This document shows positions 35,379 through 45,815 of a stretch of 64,000 nt of DNA, piece after piece. Numbering within the stretch: the first letter of the stretch is position 1; every line of letters begins with the position of its first letter. Where the stretch lies: positions 33,406 to 97,405 of the forward strand of contig JABSRD010000008.1 in NCBI GenBank assembly GCA_013215285.1, read 5' to 3'. Below the pieces are notes generated by a model that saw only the letters and a list, made by a program, of their open reading frames with translations, was not told where the DNA came from and did no database searches. The position numbers and the translations under genes were made by a program. This DNA comes from Candidatus Nitrosopumilus sp. (GTDB lineage Archaea; Thermoproteota; Nitrososphaeria; Nitrososphaerales; Nitrosopumilaceae).

Positions 35379-36377
35379 TTATTCTGTGGAATCAGGCCAC
35401 ATCATTTTACGCATTTCTTTACCAACTTTTTCAATTTGGTGTTCGTCATATTGTTTCATGTATTTATCAAATGAATCTTTACCGTTTTTCTGATATTCAG
35501 AAATCCACTCGTTGTTGAATGTACCATCTTGAATCATGGTGAGAACTTTTTTCATCTTCTCTTTACTTGCAGAATCCATCACCATTGGTCCGCGTGTTAA
35601 ACCACCATATCTAGCAGTTTCACTTACACGTCTCCACATTCCATTAATTCCATATCTCTGAATCAAATCTACAATGAGTTTGAGTTCATGTAAAACTTCA
35701 AAGTATGCAATTTCTGGTTGATATCCTGCTTCAACTAGAGTTTCAAACGCATTTGTAACCATAGAAGCTGCACCACCGCAAAGGTCAGCTTGTTCACCAA
35801 ACCAATCTGTTTCTACTTCTTCTTTGAAAGTAGTTTTGATTAATCCAGCTTTTGCACTTCCAATTGCTTTTGCAATTCCTAATGTTCGATCCCAAGCTTT
35901 TCCTGTAAAGTCTTGTTCAACTGCAACAATAGCTGGAGTTCCAAAATTATCAAGATATGTTTCTCGAACTTTAGAACCAGGGCCTTTTGGTGCAATCATA
36001 ATTAGATCAACATTGTTTGGTGCTTCAATCCATTTCCAATAGATTGCAGCTGCATGAGAAAATGACAATGCTTTTCCTTCAGAAAGATTAGGTTCAATTT
36101 CATCTTTGTACACTTGAGCTTGAACCATATCTGGAATCAATACATGAATAACATCTCCTTGTTTTGTTGCATCTGCAACAGACATTACTTTGTGGCCATC
36201 AGATTCAGCCTTTTTCCAGCTGTTTCCGCCTTCCTTAAGACCAATGATTACATTTAGACCAGAATCTTTCATGTTGTTAGCTTGTGCATCACCTTGAATT
36301 CCATAACCAATCACGGCTATTGTTTGGTCTTTGATTGGATCAAGGCTGATATCGTTATCTTTCCATGTTTTTGCCAT
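35379..36377 (-). CDS. ilvC: Ketol-acid reductoisomerase
   Basis: A 332-residue class I KARI of valine, leucine and isoleucine synthesis. The Rossmann NAD(P)H site is VIGYGIQGDAQANNMKDSGL; the knotted domain carries the metal ligands in EEVETDWFGEQADLCGG (Asp/Glu) and EVLHELKLIVDLIQRYGING. Length and motifs are normal. Convergent with the mutase subunit gene. Confidence 0.95.
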   Translation of the reverse strand: MAKTWKDNDISLDPIKDQTIAVIGYGIQGDAQANNMKDSGLNVIIGLKEGGNSWKKAESDGHKVMSVADATKQGDVIHVLIPDMVQAQVYKDEIEPNLSEGKALSFSHAAAIYWKWIEAPNNVDLIMIAPKGPGSKVRETYLDNFGTPAIVAVEQDFTGKAWDRTLGIAKAIGSAKAGLIKTTFKEEVETDWFGEQADLCGGAASMVTNAFETLVEAGYQPEIAYFEVLHELKLIVDLIQRYGINGMWRRVSETARYGGLTRGPMVMDSASKEKMKKVLTMIQDGTFNNEWISEYQKNGKDSFDKYMKQYDEHQIEKVGKEMRKMMWPDSTE

Positions 36378-36504
36378 AAGGTTAGCACGAATATTGCAAA
36401 TATTAACTAAATCAATTCAGTGTCATCATACCAAAATTCTAACGATTGTTGATTTTTTCGTTAATTTTGGATAATCCTGTAATAGATTATTCTAAATATA
36501 ATTT

Positions 36505-39500
36505 CTAATTTACACCAGAATCACTTGGTGGTTCGGGTTCTGTTGAACCCGAGTAGTAACCGGTTATATCTTCAGGAACTGGTGGAAATGAGTTTAATCC
36601 TAGATGATTCAAATATTCATTTAGAACATCTCCACTAACACTCAGATTTTGAATAGAATAGTTGCTGACTGTTCCATAACCGCAATTACCTACAGGTGAG
36701 TGATACCCTAGAGAAAGTGTTGTTGATGCCATCAAAGCCCCATTTCCAATGTAATGTGCTTCTCCATTACATGTTGAACTGTATTGAACTATTGTGAATT
36801 GATATGCGGGGTATTGTCTACCGTAATCTGCAGTTACAACAGGTAAACTATATGATTGATTTGGATCATATGGACCACTAACTGCAGTGTTACCTGCAAG
36901 ATACTCATCAACTATTCCCTCAACTGCAGCAAAAGCTTCTGCATGATTGGCAAAATTCCATGTACTAGTACCAATTTTTACTTGTATTTTTCCATTAAAA
37001 GTAATTCCAATTGCTGTTCTTTCACTTGAACCATCAGTGTATGTAATTATTGCAGATGCTCCACCATGTATTAGCCAAACAGATGTTCCATCAGGATAAG
37101 TTATCGTTACGGTTCCATCTGCATTGTTAACTTTAATTTTTTCTGTGGGGGTATCATCTACACATTCATTGTCCCTCAAGTTGGCTGCGTAACCGCATAA
37201 ATATTCAGCTTCAGTTACACATACATTATCTTTCACTCTGTATCCTGCACCGTATATGTATTCCTCTTCTTGGTTGAACGAATCAGATATTATGTTACCA
37301 TCTGCATCTCTTTCAATAACCGTTCCATCAGGATTTATTGTAGTTGAGGAACCATCAGGATGATCGATAAGTGTGGTACCGTTAGGCCATTCTGTCTTTC
37401 CAGAACCGTCAGGGTTAGTGGTAATTACTGTACCGTCCTCATATTCTGAAACCATAGTCCCATCAGGATATGTTGTTGTTATCGTACCGTCAGGTTCTAC
37501 TGTTGTTGTTGTACCGTCATTATTATCGGTGATTATTGTACCGTCATCATATACTGTACTTGTGGTTCCATCAGGTAATGTGTGAGTTGATGAACCATCA
37601 GGATTGGATGTACTTGTGGTTCCATCAGATGTTGTTTCAGTAGATGTACCATCTGGATATGTGGTAGTAGTTGGTGCACCTGGATATGCCGTTGTAACAG
37701 ATCCATCTTCATGGTATGTCGTTGATCTATCAGGAGTACCAGGCCAAGTTATAATTCTTGTACCATCAGGAAATGTTGTAGTTACTGAGCCGTCAGGATT
37801 ACTAGTAATAGTACTGCCACCAGATGTATCAGGTTCAGGATCTCCTCCAAAATAACCATCTGAACCAGGTATGACAATATCAATATCATCATCAAGCTAA
37901 TCTGAAAATCCTTGAGAGTCAGGATCATCTGATTCATCATCAGGATATCCTATATTGGGTAAACTGTCAGGAAGACCATTTCTGATATAATCATCCCACC
38001 ATCTATCAAGAGGGTTTTGTGGACCATTAAGAATTTCATAACCTCTAATTACGTCAGGGTTCAATACTTTCTCTGTTTGTGGAGTTTCCCACCAATCACC
38101 CCTGGAGTGTTCACTCTTTCATCAAGCCAGAAATCATCAAAATAATAGTCTCCAAAGTTTTCATAAAGATAATCCAAAAATCTCATGAGGGCCTCATCAT
38201 ATTCTCTTTCAGTACCAAAAACTGAATCATCAATAGTTGGATCATTGTAATAATCTGGATCGTCAAAATGTAGTGGATAGTAATCGTGTGCTCCATCTAT
38301 AAGATCTTCAAGGGTGTCTCTATGAGATTGATCTAATTGATATCCATACTCCTCAAAAAAATGTTGTAAGAAATCAGTAGTATCAAGATCCATAAACTGA
38401 TTATTTTCCTCGCCTCCAAAAGCATCCAAAGTATCTAAGGTGTCACTTAATGAATGCCCAGAACTTGAAGAATCAGAATCACCAAGATCATTAAATGGTG
38501 GAAAAGGTTGTAAATCAGGAATTACTGAATCAACACCATTGCCATCAGAAGGTATTCTAAAATCAGAATATTCAATTCCCCCTATTGTAGTTGAAACAAA
38601 ATTTTTGTCAGAGGATGATAATGCTGCATAATTTGGATTGTGTTGTATTGAAGATGTAAGAATATTTTGGTCCCGTATTTGCAAGTCTTTGAGATTTTAA
38701 TGCATTTTTGTATGCAGAATTTATTTCTGATTCAGTTTTAAAATGTCTACTCATAGAATCAAGTTCGTATTGTTGATCAACTGTTGCTGCCTCCAAATCT
38801 AATACATTTACACCTGCGCGAATTGCATCACTCTTTGCATCTTTTGCTAACTGAACAGAAGTTTTAAGAAATTGGTTTGATGAAAAAGACAGTTCTTTAG
38901 ATATTTTCTCAAAATGTCCAAGGCCGATCATATTATTCATAGAGGTTTGATCTTGACTTTCTGAATAGGTATTCACAGAAATGTCATACGAATTTTGAAC
39001 AAGGTCGTATTCAGCAGCCTTGATTTTTTGAAGATATTTCATTGATACTTCATTCTGTTTTGCAGTTTCAAAGGCTAATTGTGCAATTTTAGGATCTAAA
39101 CTTGATACATTGCTAAGTTGTGATGAAGTAATGGTTGTTGGTCTTGATGGTTTTTCTGTAAATGCAATCACATCATATTCAATCATGAATCCTGCAGCAC
39201 CAGTGTAGTCTCTATCAGTAGTTTTACCTTCAACCCAATAACCAGCTTGTATTTTTACCCAAAAATCAATTACTATATTTTTATCAACTGCTATAACTCC
39301 TTCAGAATCAACTTGAACATTATCCACTATGATTACACCAGTTTTTACCTGATATGCTAATTGAGTGGCATAAGTAAAATCATCAATTAAACCATCTACC
39401 CACATTTTTGCTACTAGTTTTTGATATTCAGGAACAAAAGATTGATTATCACTATTTGCACCAAAAGGGTTTTCAGTATCTATCATTCCAATTTGCACTA

Positions 39501-39717
39501 ATGATTGATGCGGAATAGTAGGAAGATCAATGCATTGAACATTTGTTGGAATTAGATTTCCAATTGATTGTTTTAGTCCATCTGAAAAGAAAATACGGTA
39601 AAAATGTATGTAATAATAGTTGTTAATACATTCGAGTTCAGATACTGTTTCATAAAGTGGAGTAACTTCTAGTGGTTTACATGCCCGGACTAGAGTTAGA
39701 AAAACCCTATTTACCAC
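36505..39717 (-). pseudogene. Giant PDGT-repeat surface-type protein, broken by two frameshifts and a TAG
   Basis: Three track ORFs (38608-39717, 38061-38684, 36505-37455) are pieces of one reading frame of about 1,070 codons. The first piece has helical stretches (KIAQLAFETAKQNEVSMKYL); it shifts frame between about 38608 and 38690. The second (acidic, ending DFWLDERVNTPG) shifts at a GGGG run near 38100; one added G gives PGGDWWETPQ and continues QNPLDRWWDDYIRNGLPDSL to a TAG near 37898. Beyond it the frame resumes with LDDDIDIVIPGSDGYFGG, a repeat region, and a Cys-containing C-terminal domain. No signal peptide is visible, so the true start may also be lost. Three lesions make it a pseudogene unless they are sequencing errors. 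Confidence 0.7.
37290..37812 (-). repeat. About 19 tandem PDGT-type short peptide repeats
   Basis: Degenerate repeats of 8-10 residues with consensus (N)PDG(T/S)xTTxY, for example NPDGSVTTTF, HEDGSVTTAY, EPDGTITTTY and NPDGTVIERD. They read as repeated short beta hairpins with a DG turn, and two more divergent copies follow (NADGTVTITY, PDGTSVWLI). The plus-strand ORFs at 37373 and 37604 are mirror images of this repeat, not genes. Confidence 0.8.
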
Positions 39718-39725
39718 AAATTACA

Positions 39726-39851
39726 TTATTTTTTTAATAATTTTACATCATCAGGAATTGTATCCAAAGTATAGGAATCATAGTTTGTCCCATCAAAATT
39801 AGTGTGTATAAGAGATACACCACTCAGATTAGCATCATAATCATAGTAAGA
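39726..39851 (-). pseudogene. Remnant of a pentapeptide-repeat protein
   Basis: A 41-codon open frame without a start codon, closed upstream by TAA. It reads DYDANLSGVSLIHTNFDGTN, a run matching the pentapeptide pattern A(N/D)LxG xxLxx, then ends IPDDVKLLKK at a TAA. It looks like the C-terminal end of a deleted gene next to the decayed PDGT-repeat gene. Confidence 0.45.
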
Positions 39852-39896
39852 TTATGAAGTGTGCGTGTTAGATTCAGCAAATATGAACTATGAAAT

Positions 39897-40016
39897 TTAG
39901 ATTTGAATTATTTTATCACAAGAACGACATTTTACAGTGACTGGTTCTCCAGATAATCTAGTAAATCTCTTTGAGCCACATTTAGGGCAAATGGGGCAAG
40001 CACGTATTGGTTCCAT
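39897..40016 (-). CDS. 39-residue zinc-ribbon protein
   Basis: Too short for the track. It encodes MEPIRACPICPKCGSKRFTR, then LSGEPVTVKCRSCDKIIQI: CxxCxxC and CxxC knuckles of a zinc ribbon. It is the first gene after the SelB-like gene on the same strand (20 bases apart), so probably co-transcribed. Similar tiny ribbons in archaea often act in transcription or translation. Confidence 0.65.
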   Translation of the reverse strand: MEPIRACPICPKCGSKRFTRLSGEPVTVKCRSCDKIIQI

Positions 40017-40035
40017 GATAACATATCAAACTAGT

Positions 40036-40956
40036 CTACTTAATTATCCCACTTCCAAGAATTCGAATAGTCGTAGATTCAGGTTTTAAGATTACAACAA
40101 TTTGTCCTTTTTTACATACAATAGGTTTTTCAAAAATTAGTTTTAACGGAGAGACAGATGTGAATTTTGCAGATTTTATTTGTAATCCAATGTTCACCAA
40201 ACATCCCTGATTTTCTGCAATATCACTCTTGTAAAATGGGCTTTTTTGAAAATCAAGTTCAAGTTCTGTTTTAACATCTACAGCCCCATCTTCAGAAATT
40301 ACATCTCCACGTCCAACTTCATCAGGTTTTACACCTTTAACTGCAAGTCCTACTCTTGCTGGAGAAATTGATTCTGATACTGGATCATCATGCATTTGAA
40401 TTGATTTTATGAGTACGTCAATTCCTGCAGGGTATAGTTTAAGATTATCATATTGTTTTATTTTTCCATTAGTTACTTTACCTAAAATTACAGTTCCAAC
40501 ACCTTTAACATCAAAACAATGATCAATTACCATTTCAGATTTACCTTCAGTAGATATTGGTTCAAGTTTGTCCATTTCTTCTTTAATTTTATCTTGATCA
40601 ACTTTGATATATTTTTCAACCACAGTTCCTTTGATCATCATATCTAATTTTGATTCATCAACTTCAAATGTATGAGATAAAATTCCTTTTTCTTTTTTTA
40701 GAGAATCAAGTGCAATGATTTGCTCGCCAGTGAATTTGTCTAGTTTATCCACATGAAATATTACATATTCTGCCAAATTGATTGCTTGGAATAATGGTTG
40801 TATTTTATCAGGGAATCCATTGGGGGTAACCCACGTTTTGATGATATCAGATTCTTTTCGATCATATAGAGAAATGTCAGATACATCACCTTTTTTTCCA
40901 AACTCTGATGCAAGATCTTGTTTACCTAAAACTACAAAATTTACAGATTTTACCAA
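40036..40956 (-). CDS. SelB/EF-Tu-like protein with a degenerate GTPase domain
   Basis: A 306-residue relative of translation GTPases. The N-terminal 110 residues follow the G-domain layout, but the P-loop is gone (VLGKQDLASEFGKKGD in place of GxxxxGKS/T), so GTP binding is doubtful. Domain 2 is clear: GVGTVILGKVTNGKIKQYDN, LYPAGIDVLIKSIQMHDDPV and VGLAVKGVKPDEVGRGDVIS. Domain 3 follows. The closest form I know is the archaeal SelB-like paralogue of unknown role; no selenocysteine genes are visible, so it is not a true SelB. Confidence 0.7.
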   Translation of the reverse strand: MVKSVNFVVLGKQDLASEFGKKGDVSDISLYDRKESDIIKTWVTPNGFPDKIQPLFQAINLAEYVIFHVDKLDKFTGEQIIALDSLKKEKGILSHTFEVDESKLDMMIKGTVVEKYIKVDQDKIKEEMDKLEPISTEGKSEMVIDHCFDVKGVGTVILGKVTNGKIKQYDNLKLYPAGIDVLIKSIQMHDDPVSESISPARVGLAVKGVKPDEVGRGDVISEDGAVDVKTELELDFQKSPFYKSDIAENQGCLVNIGLQIKSAKFTSVSPLKLIFEKPIVCKKGQIVVILKPESTTIRILGSGIIK

Positions 40957-41172
40957 TATTCACAGATGTTAATCAAGCACTAAAAACCATACGAGTGAAA
41001 TTCTAGCAAGGGTATTCAGAAAGATCTATTGAAATTTCGGAATTTTCATCTAAAATGTGTAGGTGGTATAAGATAGATTTTCTATTAGAGTACGCACTTA
41101 TTCTCATGATAAAGTGTAAAGTGTATTTTTTCTATAAAAGAATGGTGAACAAATTATACTAAACAAAATATT

Positions 41173-41925
41173 CTATGGAAATGAACTCAATACAGAAACA
41201 TAACTTGCAAATCTATGATTTTTTGGTCTGACTAATTTTTGAGAGTATTTACTGAGAGGTTTTCCAATTGCACCATTAAGACCAAGAGGACCTTTAACGT
41301 ATTTCTCTCGCTCAGCCCATTTAAGAACATCATCAGTAGGTGCATAGTGATTAATTATTTTTTTATTAATTGTGTTTTGAAAAATTTTACTATATTTTTT
41401 AGAAGATGGAACATCTTCAGTAATTGATGCCCCAAAAAAGTAAATACTCTCAACAATACCATAATTTTGTTTCTTTTTTGAAAGATATTCAAGTGTACTA
41501 AGAATTACTTGAGAACCTAAAGAATGGCCTATTAATCGAATCTTTGTTTTTGGACTAGTAGTTTTAAAATCTTCAATAAATTTACCAAGATTTCGTCCAT
41601 TTTTCTTTGCAATAATTTGGCCTACTGCAAGAGCATGTTTTGCATGTTTCATTAAATGGGCGCCAATTGTATTGGAATCATAACTATATCCAATTACAGG
41701 ATTAACATATCCTAATTTAGATAATCTATTTTTTGCTAAAAGGACTTTAGCAATTGCCCCAGCATTATCATTTCTTAAACCATGAATCATTATTGTGAAT
41801 TCTTTAGAATCAAATAATTTCTTAAAATCTTTTTTTGGATACAAATAGTAAGAATTGGTTTTGAGTGTTTTTCCATTATGTAGATCATAGTATCCCCTAG
41901 TTGAAATTCTTGGAGTAATTTTCAT
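41173..41925 (-). CDS. Alpha/beta-hydrolase (lipase-like), DUF726-type
   Basis: A 250-residue protein. FTIMIHGLRNDNAGAIAKVL holds the oxyanion-side HG, and IRLIGHSLGSQVILSTLEYL the nucleophile elbow GHSLG; a catalytic Asp/His pair is likely in NHYAPTDDVLKWA and the C-terminal KNHRFASY. No signal peptide. Its ATG overlaps the metG stop by one base (TAATG), so it is translated with MetRS. Substrate unknown. Confidence 0.7.
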   Translation of the reverse strand: MKITPRISTRGYYDLHNGKTLKTNSYYLYPKKDFKKLFDSKEFTIMIHGLRNDNAGAIAKVLLAKNRLSKLGYVNPVIGYSYDSNTIGAHLMKHAKHALAVGQIIAKKNGRNLGKFIEDFKTTSPKTKIRLIGHSLGSQVILSTLEYLSKKKQNYGIVESIYFFGASITEDVPSSKKYSKIFQNTINKKIINHYAPTDDVLKWAEREKYVKGPLGLNGAIGKPLSKYSQKLVRPKNHRFASYVSVLSSFP

Positions 41926-43580
41926 TATTCGGATGGCCCTAGTTGTTTTTTGAGGATTTCAATGTCTGATGCTTCGACCTTAGCAAACAATGGAGAAGCA
42001 TTACCCAATACATGACCAGAAGGGATTCCCAATTCAGACATATCACTCCAAGTTAATTCATCAATTTTTCCAGATAGTCCTAATTGCTCCCAAATTTTTT
42101 GGGCAGATTCAGGAAGAAATGAAAATAAAGCAATGGCCATACTTCTAGCTGCATTAACTGAAAGAAATACACAATTTGCAGTTCCAGGGCCTTTTTTCCA
42201 GGGTTCCTTATGTTGAAAATATTGATTAAAAAATGAAGAGAACTCCATGACTTTCTTTAGAGCCCTATCAAGATGATTCTGCTCTAAAAGTAAACCCACA
42301 TCAGTTGCAAGGCTTTTGATTTTTTGTTCAGCTTCTGTATCTTTCTCATCGAATGATTCAGTTTCAGGGACTATACCATCAAATGTCTTTTTAGTAAATC
42401 CTAAAGCACGATTAACAAAGTTTCCAAGATTTCCAATTAGTTCAGAATTAATTCTAGTTGCAAAATCATTCCAATCAAAATTCAAATCATCTTGAGAATA
42501 TGGATTGATTGAAATTAAATAATATCGAAGATAGTCTGCACGATAATTTTTCAAAAAATCTTTTAGGCCAATATACCAATTTCTGCTTTTAGAAATTTTC
42601 TTTGCTTGAAGTGTAAGATGTCCTCGAGTTGGAATATAATCAGGCAATTTGTATTCACTGTTAATTCCCAATCTCATTGCAGGTAAAAAGAGAAAATGAT
42701 GATAAACAATATCTTTTCCAATAAAGTGGTAAATATCTGCAGAATTCCAAAACTCTTTTCCATCAATTCCTTTATCATTAAGAAATTTTATTGCAGTTGA
42801 AATATACGCCAAATGATTATCAAACCATCCATAGAATACCTTACCTTCTGCAGCATCAAGAGGTACTGGAACTCCCCAAGAGATATCACGAGTGATATCC
42901 CAATCAATTAAACCAGATTTAATCCAATTTTGAACATATTTTTTAACATCTTTTTGAAGATGTTCATTTTCATCTAACCATTTGAATATAGAGTCACCAA
43001 AATTTTTGAGTTTGAAAAAATAGTGTTTTGTTTTTTCTTTAGTTGGTGGTTGTCCACATATGGAGCATTTTGGATTGATAATTTCTTCAGGAACACGACC
43101 ACAACTTTCACAAAGATCAGAATATTGGTCCTCAGCTTTACAGTCAGGACATGTGCCTTTTACATACCTGTCAGGTAAGAATTTCTTGTCATTGTTACAA
43201 TAAAATTGAATAATTTCTTTTTCATAGATATGACCAGCGTCATTTAGTTTTTGAAATACATCCTGAACAAATGCAATATTTTCAGAAGAGCTAGTCTTGT
43301 AAAAATAATCAAATCCAATGTTGAGTGCAGTAAAATCCTCATAATCTCGTTTATTCCAATGAGCAACATATTCTGCAGGTGTTTTTCCTTCTTTTTCGGA
43401 TTGAAGAAGTATAGGAGTACCATAATCATCTGTTGCACAAACATAGTATGCCTCGACTCCATTTAATTTCAAAAATCTAGTTGTTACATCTGCAGGAAGA
43501 TATGTTGATGCAACATGTCCTAAATGAATTTCTCCATTTGCATAAGGTAATGCACTAGTAATGATTGCTTTTTTGTTCAT
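41925..43580 (-). CDS. metG: Methionyl-tRNA synthetase
   Basis: A 551-residue class I synthetase. The HIGH box is YANGEIHLGHVAST (residues about 14-27), the KMSKS box appears as QAKKISKSRNWY, and two zinc knuckles lie in CPDCKAEDQYSDLCESCG and CSICGQPPTKEKTKHYFF. It lacks the C-terminal EMAP/tRNA-binding extension. Followed by the hydrolase gene with a one-base overlap, preceded by ahcY 38 bases upstream. Confidence 0.95.
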   Translation of the reverse strand: MNKKAIITSALPYANGEIHLGHVASTYLPADVTTRFLKLNGVEAYYVCATDDYGTPILLQSEKEGKTPAEYVAHWNKRDYEDFTALNIGFDYFYKTSSSENIAFVQDVFQKLNDAGHIYEKEIIQFYCNNDKKFLPDRYVKGTCPDCKAEDQYSDLCESCGRVPEEIINPKCSICGQPPTKEKTKHYFFKLKNFGDSIFKWLDENEHLQKDVKKYVQNWIKSGLIDWDITRDISWGVPVPLDAAEGKVFYGWFDNHLAYISTAIKFLNDKGIDGKEFWNSADIYHFIGKDIVYHHFLFLPAMRLGINSEYKLPDYIPTRGHLTLQAKKISKSRNWYIGLKDFLKNYRADYLRYYLISINPYSQDDLNFDWNDFATRINSELIGNLGNFVNRALGFTKKTFDGIVPETESFDEKDTEAEQKIKSLATDVGLLLEQNHLDRALKKVMEFSSFFNQYFQHKEPWKKGPGTANCVFLSVNAARSMAIALFSFLPESAQKIWEQLGLSGKIDELTWSDMSELGIPSGHVLGNASPLFAKVEASDIEILKKQLGPSE

Positions 43581-43618
43581 TAGATATTTGTGAAGTGTAG
43601 TATTGAGGTTAAGAAGTT

Positions 43619-44860
43619 TTACCAGCTACTAGCATACTTTACTTGTTCTGGAGTAAGTTTATCGATTTTAACATCCATTGCCTTTAGCGCATCAAATGCT
43701 ATTTGGATGTCAATTTCTTTAGGAACATCAATGATTTTATTTTCCATTTTTTTGTGATTTTTAAGAATATACAAAACAGATAGTATTTGATTTGAGAATG
43801 ATTGTGCCATTACTTCTGGAGGATGTCCTTCTGCTGCAACCAAATTTGCAAGGCGACCTTGGCCAATTAGATAAACTATTTTTCCATTTTTCAAAGTACA
43901 TTCATCAAGATTGGGTCGTACTTCTCTAACTGATTTTGATTTTTTTAGTAAAAATGCAGCATCAATTTCTACATCAAAGTGACCAACATTTCCCATAATA
44001 GCACCATTTTTCATTTGTAAAATGTGTTCTTTTCTAATTACACTAGTCATTCCAGTACAGGTAACAAAAATATCACCAATCTTTGTTGCTTGAGACATGG
44101 GCATTACTTCAAATCCATCCATATGTGCTTCAAGAGCTTTAACAGGATCAATTTCAGTTACAATTACTTTGGAACCCATTCCATGAAATCTTGATGCAAC
44201 ACCACGTCCAACCCAACCATATCCTACAACTACAACACGTTTTGATGCCATGAGTAAATTCATTGCACGTAGATAACCATCAATTGTACTTTGTCCAGTA
44301 CCGTATCTATTATCAAACATGTGTTTTGTATATGCTTCATTAACCAAAATTACAGGATATCGCAGTTTGCCCTGATTTTCTACTGCTCTAATTCTAGTAA
44401 CACCAGCAGTAGTTTCTTCAGTTGCACCTAAAACTTTCATATCTTTGAATCTTTTATCAAAATGAGCTTTAATGTTCATGTCAGCTCCATCATCAGTTAG
44501 AATAGTTGGTTTGTGTTTGAGTACTTGATCAATACACCAATCATAATCTTTTACTGATTGACCATGCCATGCATAAACATGAATTCCTTTAGATGCTAAA
44601 AATGCAGAAATATTGTCTTGTGTGGTTAATGGGTTTCCACCACAACATGCAACAGTTGCTCCTAGTTCTTTAGCGCCCATTAGTAAAACAGAAGTCTCTT
44701 TTGTAATGTGTAAACAAAATCCAATTGTGATACCCTTTAGTGGCTTTGATTTTTTATAGCGATTAATGGTATTTTCTAGAATTTGCATGTGAGATCTAGC
44801 CCAATCATAAGATAACTTGCCTTCTTTGATCAATTTTGGACTAGTCTTTACTTTACTCAA
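43619..44860 (-). CDS. ahcY: Adenosylhomocysteinase
   Basis: A 413-residue enzyme hydrolysing S-adenosylhomocysteine to adenosine and homocysteine, recycling methyl-transfer product. Blocks: DDGADMNIKAHFDKRF, EETTAGVTRIRAVENQGKL, the NAD site VVVVGYGWVGRGVASRFHGM, and GNVGHFDVEIDA with the end LTPEQVKYASSW. Length is normal for the archaeal form. Located just upstream of metG, fitting a methionine/SAM grouping. Confidence 0.95.
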   Translation of the reverse strand: MSKVKTSPKLIKEGKLSYDWARSHMQILENTINRYKKSKPLKGITIGFCLHITKETSVLLMGAKELGATVACCGGNPLTTQDNISAFLASKGIHVYAWHGQSVKDYDWCIDQVLKHKPTILTDDGADMNIKAHFDKRFKDMKVLGATEETTAGVTRIRAVENQGKLRYPVILVNEAYTKHMFDNRYGTGQSTIDGYLRAMNLLMASKRVVVVGYGWVGRGVASRFHGMGSKVIVTEIDPVKALEAHMDGFEVMPMSQATKIGDIFVTCTGMTSVIRKEHILQMKNGAIMGNVGHFDVEIDAAFLLKKSKSVREVRPNLDECTLKNGKIVYLIGQGRLANLVAAEGHPPEVMAQSFSNQILSVLYILKNHKKMENKIIDVPKEIDIQIAFDALKAMDVKIDKLTPEQVKYASSW

Positions 44861-44934
44861 TAATCAAAACCCGAAATCAGGCTATAAAATCCTTCATGCG
44901 AATGTAAATAAATGACAAAAGTATCAGCAAATTA

Positions 44935-45237
44935 TTGACTTGGAAGAAGATTGCTGAAAAAGGAGAAATTTCAGATGGAAAAGGTAAGGCCTTTAAAATT
45001 GAAGGTAAACAAATTGCATTATTCAATCAAGACGGATATCATGCAATGGATGATCTTTGTGTTCACCAAGATGGCTCAATTGCAGCAGGGAAATTAGAGG
45101 GGGGTATAGTAGAATGTCCATTACACTTTTGGCATTACAACATTAAAACTGGAGAACTTACGGACTATCTTAAAGACGTCAAACTAGAAACATATTCTGT
45201 TGAGACAAGAGATGATGGAATTTACGTGGATATCTAA
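44935..45237 (+). CDS. Rieske-type [2Fe-2S] ferredoxin
   Basis: A 100-residue soluble Rieske protein. Cluster ligands are in DLCVHQDGSIAAG (C-x-H) and VECPLHFWHYN (C-x2-H). The fold matches the small non-haem dioxygenase/NirD-type ferredoxins, which pass electrons to an oxygenase or reductase; no partner oxygenase is adjacent. The start is a TTG at 44935, since no in-frame ATG lies before the first strand. Confidence 0.85.
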   Translation: MTWKKIAEKGEISDGKGKAFKIEGKQIALFNQDGYHAMDDLCVHQDGSIAAGKLEGGIVECPLHFWHYNIKTGELTDYLKDVKLETYSVETRDDGIYVDI

Positions 45238-45311
45238 GAACAATTAGACAAAATCAAAAAAATAACTTGTTTCATTAATAATTGTAATATTTTAAAAGGA
45301 CAAAATTCTTT

Positions 45312-45722
45312 ATGCAAAAAAATCTATTAAAGAACATGAAGTTCAAAGTTCTACTCCCAGTTCTACTAGGGGTTTTAGTTATAGGGTTTACACAGTTTGC
45401 AGTTGCCGAAGAATTAGAAAAAGTAGCATACATTTCAATTAATCAAGCAGAGTTTGAGCAACCTCAATCAGTCAACAAATACCAAGAAATCATAATTAAC
45501 GGATATGTCGAAAATTATTCCAGAGGACAAACAGTAACAATTTCAATAATTAGCCCAGATGGAATTAGTGAAGAGATAAACACTTTTGCTACAAAAAAGG
45601 GGGTAGTGTTTACAATACACCACATTACTATGGATTCACAGATTGGAGAACATCAAGTGATTTTAGAATATAATGGAGAAATGGTAGCATCTACGACATT
45701 TCAAATGATAGAAAAAAAGTAA
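45312..45722 (+). CDS. Small secreted protein, Ig-like fold
   Basis: A 136-residue protein with a signal peptide (VLLPVLLGVLVIGFTQFAVA, cleaved before EELEK). The mature part is a single beta-sandwich-like domain: EIIINGYVENYSRGQTVTIS, IGEHQVILEYNGEMVASTTF. Similar domains make up large thaumarchaeal surface proteins. Start at 45312 or the internal ATG at 45336. Role unknown. Confidence 0.65.
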   Translation: MQKNLLKNMKFKVLLPVLLGVLVIGFTQFAVAEELEKVAYISINQAEFEQPQSVNKYQEIIINGYVENYSRGQTVTISIISPDGISEEINTFATKKGVVFTIHHITMDSQIGEHQVILEYNGEMVASTTFQMIEKK

Positions 45723-45815
45723 TCCAGTATACAAGACAATTCGTACTCAATCCAAATTAATTGAAATGAGACATTAAGCATAATTTTTATTCTTACGAAT
45801 TATGCAAAATGATTA

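Noticed and set aside
37373-37855. Plus-strand ORFs rich in VPSG repeats
   Set aside because: They are the reverse reading of the PDGT-repeat region on the minus strand; the repeat makes both strands look open.
40957-41172. Possible tRNA or structured RNA gene
   Set aside because: The gap is AT-rich and I could not fold a cloverleaf or find T-loop/anticodon signatures.
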